DNA of 34,048 nt. Source: Halomonas sp. (lineage in GTDB: Bacteria; Pseudomonadota; Gammaproteobacteria; Pseudomonadales; Halomonadaceae). The notes beneath the pieces are model-generated. The model was given only the letters and a program-made list of their open reading frames with translations, was not told the origin of the DNA and did not search any database. How positions within the stretch are numbered: position 1 is the stretch's first letter; each line of letters starts with the position of its first letter. The DNA is taken from the NCBI GenBank assembly GCA_003552795.1, contig PUOM01000319.1:1-34048 (forward strand), written 5' to 3'. The position numbers and the translations under genes are program-made. Shown piece after piece: positions 14,760-22,596 of this stretch.

Positions 14760-15578
14760 ATGCCCCATCCGCTGACTCGACGTCCGCTCTCCCGCCGCCG
14801 CCTGCTGGCGGGCGCTGCCCTGATGGCCCTCTCCTCACTGGGCTTCTCTTCCCAGGCGCTGGCCGAGGGCCCCTGGCAGCGCCTGGAGGCCGCCAGCGAG
14901 CGGCTGGGCGATGCCACGCCGGCCACCGAGGGCCTGGTGCTGGAGCTGCCCCACGTGTCGGAAGACGGCGCCGCGGTCCCGCTGACGGTGCGCTTCGAGG
15001 GGGCCCTGGCCGATGACGACCACCTGAGCGAGATCCACCTCTTCGCCACCGGCAACCCGGCGCCCGAGATCGCCAGCTTCCAGCTCACTCCTCAGGGGGG
15101 GCTGCCGGAGATCTCCACCCGGGTGCGCCTCAACGAGAGCCAGGAGGTGATCGCCATCGCGAAGAGTCACCGGGGCGAGACCTTCGCCACCGCCCGGGAG
15201 GTTCGCATCACGGTGAGCGGCTGCCTGATGCGCGGCGACGACCAGGGCCCCGAGGCGCTGGCCAACCCGCGGGTCAGCCTGCCCGAGCGCTTCACCGCCG
15301 GCGAGCCCGGCGAGGTGCGCACCCTGATCAACCACCCCATGGAAACCGGCCTGCGCGAAGGTGCCGACGGCGAGACGCTGCCGCGCCATATCCTCGAGCG
15401 CTTCACGGTCACCCTCGATGGCGACACCGCCTTCGCCGCCGACCTCCACCAGGCGGTGTCGGCCAACCCCTACCTGCGCTTTCACCTCTCCCCCACCGAG
15501 GATGCCGAGGTGGTATTCGAGTGGCAGGACGACAGCGGGGAGAGCGCCCGCCACGAGGCGAGCCTGAGCCTCGGTTGA
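14760..15578 (+). CDS. soxYZ: Fused SoxY-SoxZ-like sulfur carrier protein
   Basis: A 272-residue exported fusion. A Tat-type signal is at the N-terminus (SRRRLLAG, 11-18, hydrophobic 15-30, cleavage after ALA near 35). Residues ~40-155 resemble SoxY (LELPHVSEDGAAVPL, EIHLFATGNPAPEIASFQL), ending at Cys155 in TVSGC. Residues ~168-272 resemble SoxZ (NPRVSLPERFTAGEPGEVRTLINHPMETG split by a linker). In canonical SoxY the carrier cysteine lies in a C-terminal GGCGG; here it is SGCLMRGDD, so the swinging arm is absent or changed. Similar fusions occur as SoxYZ-like carriers beside quinoprotein dehydrogenases. It follows tsuA by 22 bases with AGGA upstream. It may hold sulfur made by FccAB or act in a non-sulfur role. 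An 18-pair terminator follows. Confidence 0.76.
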   Translation: MPHPLTRRPLSRRRLLAGAALMALSSLGFSSQALAEGPWQRLEAASERLGDATPATEGLVLELPHVSEDGAAVPLTVRFEGALADDDHLSEIHLFATGNPAPEIASFQLTPQGGLPEISTRVRLNESQEVIAIAKSHRGETFATAREVRITVSGCLMRGDDQGPEALANPRVSLPERFTAGEPGEVRTLINHPMETGLREGADGETLPRHILERFTVTLDGDTAFAADLHQAVSANPYLRFHLSPTEDAEVVFEWQDDSGESARHEASLSLG

Positions 15579-15627
15579 GCATGCCGCCCCCATGGCCTCA
15601 GCCCGAGGTCACAGACGCTACTCGCCC

Positions 15628-15667
15628 AACGCAGCCGCCCCGGCCAGATGGCCGGGGCGGCTGCGTT
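15628..15667. terminator. Bidirectional terminator between soxYZ and uspA
   Basis: An 18-base-pair perfect stem (15628-15645 with 15650-15667) with loop AGAT, placed 50 bases after the soxYZ stop and 42 bases beyond the uspA stop on the other strand. T-tracts are short on both sides (TTG / AA complement), but the stem is exceptionally stable. Confidence 0.7.
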
Positions 15668-15708
15668 GCGGATAGAGACCGAGACGCCCGCGAGGGCGCC
15701 CCGGGCGC

Positions 15709-16137
15709 TCAGCGCACGATCATTACCGACATCTTGGAGTGGTGCACCACGTGCTCGGCGTTGGGGCCAAGCACGTAGTCGGCGAACTTGCGCTTGTTAT
15801 GGGAGGCCATCACGATCAGGTCGACCTCGAGCTTCTTGGCCGCCTTGATGATCGCCTCCCAGGGCGAGCCGTCGACGATCACCGTCTGGGTCTGGATATC
15901 CTCGGGCACGTGCTCAGCGATGAACTGATGCTGCGCCTCGGTGACGGCCTCGTGGGCCTTGCTGGCAAAGTCCTTGGGGAAGTAGGAGCCCACCAGCGGC
16001 ATGCGGTAGTCCGGCAGCACCGTCACCACGTGCAGCGAGGCCCCGAAGGTCCGACACAGGGTGATCGCTGTGGGCAGCGCCTTCTTCCAGGAGAGCTCCT
16101 CGTTGAGGTCCACCGGCAGCAGGATCTTGCTGTACAT
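15709..16137 (-). CDS. Universal stress protein (UspA/TeaD-like), TRAP-associated
   Basis: A 142-residue single-domain UspA-fold cytoplasmic protein: MYSKILLPVDLNEE at the start, DLIVMASHNKRKFADYVLG then NAEHVVHHSKMSVMIV at the end. The nucleotide-binding glycine pattern near the end is only partly kept, with the usual GS/T replaced by HSK, so ATP binding is uncertain. ATG at 16137 is preferred over the one at 16155 because GGAGGAG lies about seven bases upstream. It begins 14 bases after the TRAP permease stop. In Halomonas the UspA protein TeaD is known to bind ATP and regulate the ectoine TRAP transporter TeaABC; this gene stands in the same relation to a different, TAXI-type, TRAP system, so a regulatory role on the transporter is inferred. 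Confidence 0.82.
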   Translation of the reverse strand: MYSKILLPVDLNEELSWKKALPTAITLCRTFGASLHVVTVLPDYRMPLVGSYFPKDFASKAHEAVTEAQHQFIAEHVPEDIQTQTVIVDGSPWEAIIKAAKKLEVDLIVMASHNKRKFADYVLGPNAEHVVHHSKMSVMIVR

Positions 16138-16151
16138 GGTCATCTCCTCCG

Positions 16152-18740
16152 TCAAGCGGTAGCGACGCTGGCATCACGCCGGCGGCGCTGCAGCAGCACG
16201 ATTGCACCAAATACCAGGAAGCCCGGTATCCACATCCACTCCTTGGCCCAGCGGTCCACCGGCGCCATCACTTCGAGGATCTCCTGGTCGAAATCGAAGC
16301 CCAGATCCTGGGCCAGGCCGCCGAACTCCACGAAGTCCACCAGGGTCTGGTCGCCGTCGACCCAGAGCTCCATGCCCAGGCGCTCCATGCGCTCCTCCGG
16401 GGTATCCCCTCGCGGCACCGGCACCAGGATGAAGGTGGTCATGGGATCACCGAAGGCGTCCTCGCCGGCAATCTGCACCCGCAGGTTGCTGCCGTCCTCC
16501 ACCTCGCCCAGCGCCTGGGCAAACTCGCTGGGGGGCACCGACTGGTAGGGGTCGTGGATCTTGTCCATCCAGAAGCCGGGGCGGAACAGGGTGAAGGCCA
16601 CCAGCAGCAGCAGGATCGACTCGTACCAGCGGTTGCGCACGATCATGAAGCCCTGGGTGCCCGCCGCGAAGATCAGCATGGCGATGGTCGCCACGATGAA
16701 TATCGCTATCCCCTGCAGCCACCCCACGTCGATCAGCAGCAGATCGGTGTTGAAGATGAACAGGAAGGGCAGCGCCGCGGTGCGCAGGCTGTAGTAGAAG
16801 GCCTGGAAGCCGGTGCGCAGCGGATCACCGCCGGAGACCGCCGCCGCCGCAAAGGATGCCAGGCCCACCGGCGGCGTCACATCCGCCATGATGCCGAAGT
16901 AGAAGACGAAGAGGTGCACGGCGATCAGCGGCACGATCAGGCCGTTCTGCTGGCCCAGCATCACGATCACCGGCGCCATCAGCGCCGATACCACGATGTA
17001 GTTGGCGGTAGTGGGCAGGCCCATGCCGAGGATCAGGCTGAGCAGCGCGGTGAGCAGCAGGATCAGCATCAGATTGCCCATGGAGAGGATCTCCACCACG
17101 TCGGCCAGCACCAGGCCGACGCCGGTCTGGGAGACCGCCCCGACGATGATGCCGGCGGTGGCGGTGGCGATACCGATGCCGATCATGTTGCGGGCGCCGG
17201 CCACCAGGCCGTCCCACAGATCCTTGAAGCCCTCCATGGTATCGGCGGCCAGGCGGCTGCGACCGCGGAAGAGCGCGATCAGCGGGCGCTGGGTGATCAT
17301 GATGAAGATCATGAACACCGTGGCCCAGAACGCGGAGAGCCCCGGCGAGAGGCGCTCCACCATCAGGCACCACACCAGCACGATCACCGGCAGGATGTAG
17401 TGCAGCCCCACCATCACCGTGGGCCGGGTCTGGGGCAGCTTGACCACCCGGGAGCTGGGGTCGTCGAGCTCCAGCTCCGGGTAGTTGGCGCCGACCTTGA
17501 GCAGGGCGACATAGATCACGGTCAGGGCCACGGCCACCACCCAGGGCGTGGCACCGCCCAGCACCGGCTTGAGCCAGCCGAGGCCGTAATAGACCACGAA
17601 GGAGAGCGCCATCAGCAGGATCAGGCCGGTCAAGAAGCCGATCATCTTGTTGAGGAAGGGACGCGCCGGATTGCTGGTCGGCAGGCCGGTCATGTTGGCC
17701 TTGAGCGCCTCCAGGTGGACGATGTAGATCAGGGCGATATAGGAGATCAGCGCCGGCAGGAAGGCGTGCTTGATCACCTCCACGTAGGGAATGCCGACGT
17801 ACTCCACCATCAGGAAGGCCGCGGCCCCCATCACCGGCGGCATGATCTGGCCGTTCACCGAGGAGGAGACCTCCACGGCGCCGGCCTTCTCCGCCGGAAA
17901 GCCGACGCGCTTCATCATGGGGATGGTGAAGGTGCCGGTGGTCACGGTATTGGCAATGGAGGAGCCGGAGATCAGGCCGGTCATGCCCGAGGCCACCACC
18001 GCCGCCTTGGCGGGTCCGCCCTTGTAGTGGCCCAGCATCGAGAAGGCCACCTTGATGAAGTAGTTGCCGGCCCCGGCCTTGTCGAGCAGGGCGCCGAAGA
18101 GCACAAAGAGGAAGACGAAGCTGGTCGAGACCCCCAGGGCGATGCCGAAGACCCCCTGGGCGGTGAGCCACTGGTGATTGATCAGCCCGTTGATGCTGAC
18201 CCCGCGGTGGGCCAGGATCCCCGGCATGTAGGGGCCGAACAGCGAATAGAGAATGAAGACCGAGGCGACGATGGCCAGCGGCGGCCCCAGGGAGCGGCGC
18301 GCGGCCTCGAGCAGCATCACGATACCGATGACACCGATGATCACATCCTGGGTCAGGGGCGATCCGGGCCGCTCGGAGAGCTGGTCGTAGAAGAGGAACA
18401 TGTAGGCGCCACAGAAGGCCGCCACCGCCGCGAAGAGCCAGTCCTGGATCGGGATGCGGTCGCGGGGTGAGCGCTTCAGCGCCGGATAGGCCATGAAGGC
18501 CAGAAAGAGGGCGAACGCCAGATGGATGGAGCGCGCCTCGGTGGCGTTGAAGACCCCGAAGCGAAAGATATAGGGGAGCGGCGAGGCGATCCACAGCTGG
18601 AACAGCGACCAGGCGGCCGCAATCCCCACCAGCAGCTTGCCCGGCGCCCCCAGCGGCTTGCGCGCTCCCGAGTCGCTGGAGGCGACCATATCCTCCAGGT
18701 CGCTCTCCGACGCGCGCGCCTGTGTTTTCTCGTCAGTCAT
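16152..18740 (-). CDS. TRAP transporter fused permease (TAXI type, DctQ-DctM fusion with DUF3394-like tail)
   Basis: An 862-residue inner-membrane protein joining the 4-helix (DctQ-like, ~35-170) and 12-helix (DctM-like, ~180-690) TRAP subunits, as usual for TAXI systems. Recognisable DctM parts are SGSSIANTVTTGTFTIP, SSSVNGQIMPPVMGAAAF, LILGMGLPTTANYIV and DVTPPVGLASFAAAAV. After the last transport helices a soluble region of ~120 residues (about 705-830) and a terminal membrane helix followed by RRRR form a DUF3394-like extension. ATG at 18740 is chosen because the 36 residues before it look non-coding; its Shine-Dalgarno (CAGGGC) is weak, which may limit expression relative to the binding protein upstream. 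It uses the ion gradient and the TAXI protein coded upstream to import an organic acid or amino acid; substrate unknown. Confidence 0.88.
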   Translation of the reverse strand: MTDEKTQARASESDLEDMVASSDSGARKPLGAPGKLLVGIAAAWSLFQLWIASPLPYIFRFGVFNATEARSIHLAFALFLAFMAYPALKRSPRDRIPIQDWLFAAVAAFCGAYMFLFYDQLSERPGSPLTQDVIIGVIGIVMLLEAARRSLGPPLAIVASVFILYSLFGPYMPGILAHRGVSINGLINHQWLTAQGVFGIALGVSTSFVFLFVLFGALLDKAGAGNYFIKVAFSMLGHYKGGPAKAAVVASGMTGLISGSSIANTVTTGTFTIPMMKRVGFPAEKAGAVEVSSSVNGQIMPPVMGAAAFLMVEYVGIPYVEVIKHAFLPALISYIALIYIVHLEALKANMTGLPTSNPARPFLNKMIGFLTGLILLMALSFVVYYGLGWLKPVLGGATPWVVAVALTVIYVALLKVGANYPELELDDPSSRVVKLPQTRPTVMVGLHYILPVIVLVWCLMVERLSPGLSAFWATVFMIFIMITQRPLIALFRGRSRLAADTMEGFKDLWDGLVAGARNMIGIGIATATAGIIVGAVSQTGVGLVLADVVEILSMGNLMLILLLTALLSLILGMGLPTTANYIVVSALMAPVIVMLGQQNGLIVPLIAVHLFVFYFGIMADVTPPVGLASFAAAAVSGGDPLRTGFQAFYYSLRTAALPFLFIFNTDLLLIDVGWLQGIAIFIVATIAMLIFAAGTQGFMIVRNRWYESILLLLVAFTLFRPGFWMDKIHDPYQSVPPSEFAQALGEVEDGSNLRVQIAGEDAFGDPMTTFILVPVPRGDTPEERMERLGMELWVDGDQTLVDFVEFGGLAQDLGFDFDQEILEVMAPVDRWAKEWMWIPGFLVFGAIVLLQRRRRDASVATA

Positions 18741-18816
18741 GTGCTGGCCCTGCCCGCAGTCAAGTATCGTATCTGTCCCTGCCCGTGATGGGTTGCCCGA
18801 CGCGGGCCCCCAACGA

Positions 18817-18849
18817 GATGCGCGGACGCCCCGAGGGGGTCCGCGCATC
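18817..18849 (-). terminator. Attenuator-like hairpin between TAXI gene and TRAP permease
   Basis: An 11-base-pair perfect stem (18817-18827 with 18839-18849) with an inner CCCC/GGGG pairing, in the 143-base gap between the binding-protein gene and the permease gene. No T-tract follows. Such stems often reduce read-through or protect the upstream message so that binding protein exceeds permease. Confidence 0.5.
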
Positions 18850-18883
18850 CATCACCACGGGTGATTGGCTGACGCCGCCGGAA

Positions 18884-19864
18884 TCACTCGATCCAGCCGC
18901 GCTCGCGGTAGTAGCGCTCGGCGCCGGCGTGCAGCGGAGCGGTCAGACCGTCGGAGATCATGTCTTCTTCGTTGAGGTTCTCGAAGGCCGGGTGGAGACG
19001 CTTGAAGCGCTCGAAGTTCTCGAACACCGCCTTGACGGTCTCGTAGACCACGTCCTCGTCCACATCGGTGGAGGAGACGAAGGTCGCCGCCACGCCGAAG
19101 GTCTCGACGTCCTCGTCGTTGCCGCGGTAGAGCCCCCCCGGGATCACCGACTGGGTGTAGTAGGGATACTCTTCCACCAGGGCGTCGATCTCGTCGCCGG
19201 TCACCGGGATGATGCGGGCATCGATGGTGGTGGTGGCCTCCTGGATGGAGCCGTTGGGGTGGCCCACCACATAGACCATGGCATCGATGTTGTTGTCGGA
19301 CAGGGCCGCGGCCTGCTCGGCGGCATCCAGCTGGGAAGCCAGCGAGAAGGTGTCGGTGTCCCAGCCCATGGCGTCCATCACCACGTTCATGGTGTTGCGC
19401 TGGCCGGAGCCCGGGTTGCCGATATTGACGCGCTTGTCGGGGAAGTCGCTGAAGTGCTCGATGCCGGAGTCGGCGCGAGCCACCACGGTCAGCGGCTCAC
19501 CGTGCATGGTGAAGACGGCGCGCATGTCTTCCCAGGCCCCGTCATCGGCGAAGTTGTCCTCGCCGTGATAGGCGCGATACTGGACGTCGGACTGCACGAC
19601 GCCCATGTCCAGCTCACCGCTCTTCATGCCGTTGACGTTGGCCACGGAGCCGCCGGTGGAGGGGGCGTTGCAGCGGATGTTGTGCTCGTCGCTGCCGCGG
19701 TTGACCATGCGGCACACCGACTGGCCGACCACATAGTAGACGCCGGTCTGGCCGCCGGTCCCGATGGTGATGTAGCGATTGTCGGCGACGGCGGGCGCCG
19801 AGAACATCGCGGCGCCGAGCAGGGCACCGGAGAAGGCAGCAGCCGAAAAGGCATGGCGTTTCAT
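18884..19864 (-). CDS. TAXI-family TRAP solute-binding protein
   Basis: A 326-residue periplasmic binding protein. The signal peptide (MKRHAFSAAAFSGALLGAAM, cleavage after AVA near residue 28) precedes the TAXI hallmark ITIGTGGQTGVYYVVG. PSTGGSVANVNGMKSGELDMGVVQSD and VNIGNPGSGQRNTM are further family landmarks. Two cysteines (in SVCRMVN and NIRCNAP) are spaced to form the disulfide common in this family. The protein is rich in Asp and Glu, consistent with a halophile's periplasm. ATG at 19864 has AGAGG about eight bases upstream. It is first in the operon, followed by the fused permease and UspA. TAXI ligands known elsewhere include glutamate and other carboxylates, but nothing here fixes the ligand. 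Confidence 0.88.
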   Translation of the reverse strand: MKRHAFSAAAFSGALLGAAMFSAPAVADNRYITIGTGGQTGVYYVVGQSVCRMVNRGSDEHNIRCNAPSTGGSVANVNGMKSGELDMGVVQSDVQYRAYHGEDNFADDGAWEDMRAVFTMHGEPLTVVARADSGIEHFSDFPDKRVNIGNPGSGQRNTMNVVMDAMGWDTDTFSLASQLDAAEQAAALSDNNIDAMVYVVGHPNGSIQEATTTIDARIIPVTGDEIDALVEEYPYYTQSVIPGGLYRGNDEDVETFGVAATFVSSTDVDEDVVYETVKAVFENFERFKRLHPAFENLNEEDMISDGLTAPLHAGAERYYRERGWIE

Positions 19865-19943
19865 GAAGACACCTCTTTTTTGCATTGTAGGCAGATACAC
19901 AAGGCAGTGACGGGTTACCCCCGCTGATCCACCGCGCCCTGCT

Positions 19944-19973
19944 ACTTTAGCCGAAATAAACGCTATCGGGTAA
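19944..19973 (-). promoter_or_regulatory. Candidate promoter of the TAXI-TRAP operon
   Basis: On the minus strand TTACCC (19973-19968) and TAAAGT (19949-19944) are separated by 18 bases, about 80 bases before the binding-protein start. The consensus match is weak, but an ATAAACGCTA repeat arm falls exactly in the spacer, as expected for an operator-controlled promoter. Confidence 0.35.
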
Positions 19974-20033
19974 CGGTATGGGCCGATGACGGCAGGATTC
20001 TAGCCCCTTAGACTAGCCCTTCCTAGCGTTTAT
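19956..20033. repeat. Spaced inverted repeat ATAAACGCTA plus CTAGC cluster
   Basis: ATAAACGCTA at 19956-19965 is repeated in inverse orientation as TAGCGTTTAT at 20024-20033 (10 of 10 bases, 58 bases between arms). Between and touching the second arm, CTAGC occurs three times at 20000, 20013 and 20023. The whole lies upstream of the TAXI-TRAP operon and before the ablA terminator, so it is most likely regulatory DNA. Confidence 0.5.
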
Positions 20034-20060
20034 GAGGCGTTTGCTTGTGGCGCTGTTAAC

Positions 20061-20090
20061 GAAAAAACCGCGCCGAAGCGCGGTTTTTTC
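20061..20090. terminator. Intrinsic terminator of ablA
   Basis: A 13-base-pair perfect stem (20061-20073 with 20078-20090) with loop CGAA and A6/T6 tracts built into the arms, 22 bases beyond the ablA stop on the minus strand. It is symmetric and could work in both directions. Confidence 0.88.
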
Positions 20091-20111
20091 GAACGGGCGG
20101 CAGGAAGCGGC

Positions 20112-21500
20112 TCAGGAGGCCTTCATGATCAGCGCCTGCTTCTCGTCCTTCATGGCGGCGAACTCGGCCTCGAAGAAGAACTCGCTCTCGCCGAAGGCCG
20201 GCTCCAGATGGTTGAGCCAGGTCGCCTCTTCGTCGTACCTGGCGAAGAAGGGGCGCTGCACCCAGTCGCGGTCGCGGCCCTGGATAAAGCGCAGCACGAA
20301 GACCTTCTCGCCCTTGATCTCGGTGACGCCCTGGATCTCGACCTTGCCGGGATCGGCGGACATCGACGGCCCCCGGGCGGTACGCGCCAGGCCCGGCACC
20401 TGCTTCATGGCCTCGCGGTAGATCTCCCAGGCGCGCACCAGCGGCACCTCGAAGTAGTGGCGGGCGCCGGTGTCGCGCTCCACGAACAGGTAGTAGGGGA
20501 TCATCCCCAGGCGCACCTGCTGGGTCCACATCTTTGCCCACTGGTCGGCATCGTCGTTGATATGCTTGAGCAGCGGCGCCTGGGTGCGGATCTCCGCCCC
20601 GGTGGCGCGGATGCGGCGGATCGCCTCGCGGCAGATGGGGGTATCCATCTCCTTCCAGTGGTTGAAGTGCGCCATGAAGGCGACGTGCTTGCCGGCCGCG
20701 GTCAGCTCGCGGAAGAGCTCGAGGATATCCTCGGCGTCCGGGTCGGTGACAAAGCGGTAGGGCCAGAAGGTCAGGCTCTTGGTGCCGATGCGGATGTCCT
20801 GGACATGGTCCAGCTCGGGCTTCATCAAGCCTTCCAGGTATTGGCGCAGGTGCTTGGCCTTCATCACCATGGGGTCGCCGCCGGTCATCAGCAGATCGGT
20901 GACCTCGGTGTGCTCGGCCAGGTAGCGGTGCAGAGAATCCGCCTCGCTGGAGGCGAACTTCAGGTCCTTGTCGCCCACGAACTGCGCCCAGCGGAAGCAG
21001 AAGGTGCAGTAGCTGTGACAGACCTGGCCCTGGCTGGGGAAGAAGAGCACCGTCTCGCGGTACTTGTGCTGCATGCCGGGGAGCGGCTCGCCGTCGAGCA
21101 GCGGCAGGTTGAGGTCCATCTGCCCCGCCGGGTGTGGGTTGAGCTCGCTGCGGACGCGCTCGATCACCGGCTTCATCTCGGCGGCAGTGGCACCGCTACG
21201 CACCAGCTCGGCCACCTCGTCGAAGTGCTCCGGCTTGAGCATGCCGCGCTGGGGAAAGGTGAGCTGGAAGACCGGGTCCGCCGGAATGTTGTTCCAGTCG
21301 ATCAGCTCCTCGATCACGTACTCGTTGACGCGAAACGGCAGCACCTGACTGACGACCCGCATGTCGAAGCGCAGGTCGTCAGGCAGATTCTGAATCGCTT
21401 CGATCTTGTCGAGCTGACGGTGGGTATAGACCTTGAACTGCCGGGCTTCAAAGGCCTCGGCCTCGGGACTGCCGAGCTCGATATTGATGCGCTGGTTCAT
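20112..21500 (-). CDS. KamA-family radical SAM aminomutase (lysine 2,3-aminomutase-like)
   Basis: A 462-residue radical SAM/PLP enzyme of the lysine 2,3-aminomutase family, expected to move an alpha amino group to the beta carbon (lysine to beta-lysine, or a related amino acid). The iron-sulfur motif is CHSYCTFC with Cys161, Cys165 and Cys168. MTGGDPM (205-211) contacts SAM. Lys386 in SADPGKVEI lies where the PLP-binding lysine is expected, and acidic residues at the substrate-carboxylate/amine positions seem kept (LKHINDD, 311-317; RDTG, 342-345). It is longer than EpmB (about 340 aa), so it is not a typical EF-P modification enzyme. No acetyltransferase partner (ablB) is next to it, so synthesis of the osmolyte acetyl-beta-lysine is unproven. 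The ATG has GGAGG upstream; a strong terminator follows. Confidence 0.82.
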   Translation of the reverse strand: MNQRINIELGSPEAEAFEARQFKVYTHRQLDKIEAIQNLPDDLRFDMRVVSQVLPFRVNEYVIEELIDWNNIPADPVFQLTFPQRGMLKPEHFDEVAELVRSGATAAEMKPVIERVRSELNPHPAGQMDLNLPLLDGEPLPGMQHKYRETVLFFPSQGQVCHSYCTFCFRWAQFVGDKDLKFASSEADSLHRYLAEHTEVTDLLMTGGDPMVMKAKHLRQYLEGLMKPELDHVQDIRIGTKSLTFWPYRFVTDPDAEDILELFRELTAAGKHVAFMAHFNHWKEMDTPICREAIRRIRATGAEIRTQAPLLKHINDDADQWAKMWTQQVRLGMIPYYLFVERDTGARHYFEVPLVRAWEIYREAMKQVPGLARTARGPSMSADPGKVEIQGVTEIKGEKVFVLRFIQGRDRDWVQRPFFARYDEEATWLNHLEPAFGESEFFFEAEFAAMKDEKQALIMKAS

Positions 21501-21675
21501 CTCGCCTCCTCGTCGTTGTCCGTGCCCCCTGCCCGGGGGGCAGGAGCCACCGCCGTCTCATCGGGGGTGGCTATTGGTACAGATCTGGCGAGTAAAGAGC
21601 AAGCTTCTGCGCCGATTTGCAACGAATGTCGCGGGAAGACGCCAATCATGCAACAGTTCGTTCAGTGCCAACGGC

Positions 21676-21912
21676 TCACCTGGAGGGCTGGCGAATCAGC
21701 TTGGCGGCCAGTCGCTGCAGGCGCGGCGCGCCCACCAGGATCAGCGCGAAGGCGATCGGCCAGGCGATATAGAAGGCGCGCCACCAGCGTCCCGCGAAGC
21801 CTTCCCCGAGGCCGGTATTGACCCAGGTGATCACGAAGGTCATCAGCGTCACCATGTAGACGGACATCAGCACGGAGAAGACCAGGGGAGCGAGGCGGGG
21901 AGGAAAGAACAT
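21676..21912 (-). CDS. DUF2798 small membrane protein
   Basis: A 78-residue protein with two membrane segments (about 8-28 and 46-64) joined by a short loop (TGLGEGFAGRWWRAF), matching the DUF2798 family in size and layout. The C-terminus is basic. ATG at 21912 has AGGAG about seven bases upstream. It is on the same strand as the aminomutase gene, 175 bases upstream of it, and divergent from the macrodomain gene. Family function is unknown. Confidence 0.72.
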   Translation of the reverse strand: MFFPPRLAPLVFSVLMSVYMVTLMTFVITWVNTGLGEGFAGRWWRAFYIAWPIAFALILVGAPRLQRLAAKLIRQPSR

Positions 21913-22068
21913 GACGGCTCCTGACGGACAGCAAGGAATATGGTTAGGACGCTATCATATACCATTCCCCGCTCGCCCACAGGCGTCCAGACGCCGCACC
22001 CGCACATTGCCCGGCCCCGACAAGAACGGCCAGACTGGTAGAGGCTCTCCCCCGCTCAGGAAAACACC

Positions 22069-22596
22069 ATGATGAACGCTACCCTCGAGTGCCTCCAGGG
22101 CGATATCGCCCGCCAGGACGACATCGATGCCGTGGTCAACGCCGCCAACGCCGAGCTGCGCCCCGGCGGCGGCGTGGCCGGCGCCCTGCATCGCGCCGCC
22201 GGCCCCGAGCTTGACCGCGCCTGCCGTCCGCTGGCCCCCATCAAGCCCGGCCAGGCGGTGATCACCGACGCCTTCGGCCTGCCCAACCGCCATGTGATTC
22301 ACTGCCTGGGGCCCGTTTACGGCCGCGACGAGCCCGCCGAGGCGCTGCTCGCCGCCTGCTACCGCAGCGCCCTCGAGCTGGCGGAAGCGCACGGCGTCAG
22401 GAGTCTCGCCTTTCCTGCGCTCTCCGCCGGCGCCTTCGGCTATCCGCCGGCCGAGGCGGCAAGGGTGGCGCTGGCCACCGTGATCGCCACCCTGCCCGAC
22501 TGCCCGCATGTCGAGCGGGTTCGCTTCGTGCTCTTCGATACCCGGAGCGCCGAGCTCCATCGACGCACCCTGGACAGCCTTCAGGGAGCGGACTGA
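22069..22596 (+). CDS. ymdB: Macrodomain protein, O-acetyl-ADP-ribose deacetylase type
   Basis: A 175-residue single macrodomain. The ADP-ribose binding landmarks are all present: GDIARQDDIDAVVNAANAEL (11-30), the glycine loop GGGVAGALHRAAG (33-45), and the phosphate loop PALSAGAFGYP (near 120-130). YmdB-type enzymes remove acetyl from O-acetyl-ADP-ribose or mono-ADP-ribose from proteins. The start is ATGATG with AGGAAA upstream. Its 3' end overlaps the 3' end of the DUF192 gene on the other strand by 16 bases. No sirtuin or toxin is adjacent, so the physiological role here is open. The symbol is by family resemblance. Confidence 0.84.
   Translation: MMNATLECLQGDIARQDDIDAVVNAANAELRPGGGVAGALHRAAGPELDRACRPLAPIKPGQAVITDAFGLPNRHVIHCLGPVYGRDEPAEALLAACYRSALELAEAHGVRSLAFPALSAGAFGYPPAEAARVALATVIATLPDCPHVERVRFVLFDTRSAELHRRTLDSLQGAD

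Noticed and set aside
16554-18470. A 638-codon plus-strand open frame opposite the TRAP permease
   Set aside because: The translation is His/Gln/Asp/Gly-rich low-complexity sequence with no family match, typical of the antisense of a GC-rich gene; the minus strand encodes a clear TRAP permease.
20112-21500. Assignment as EpmB (EF-P beta-lysylation)
   Set aside because: The protein is over 100 residues longer than EpmB, and no epmA or efp gene is nearby.
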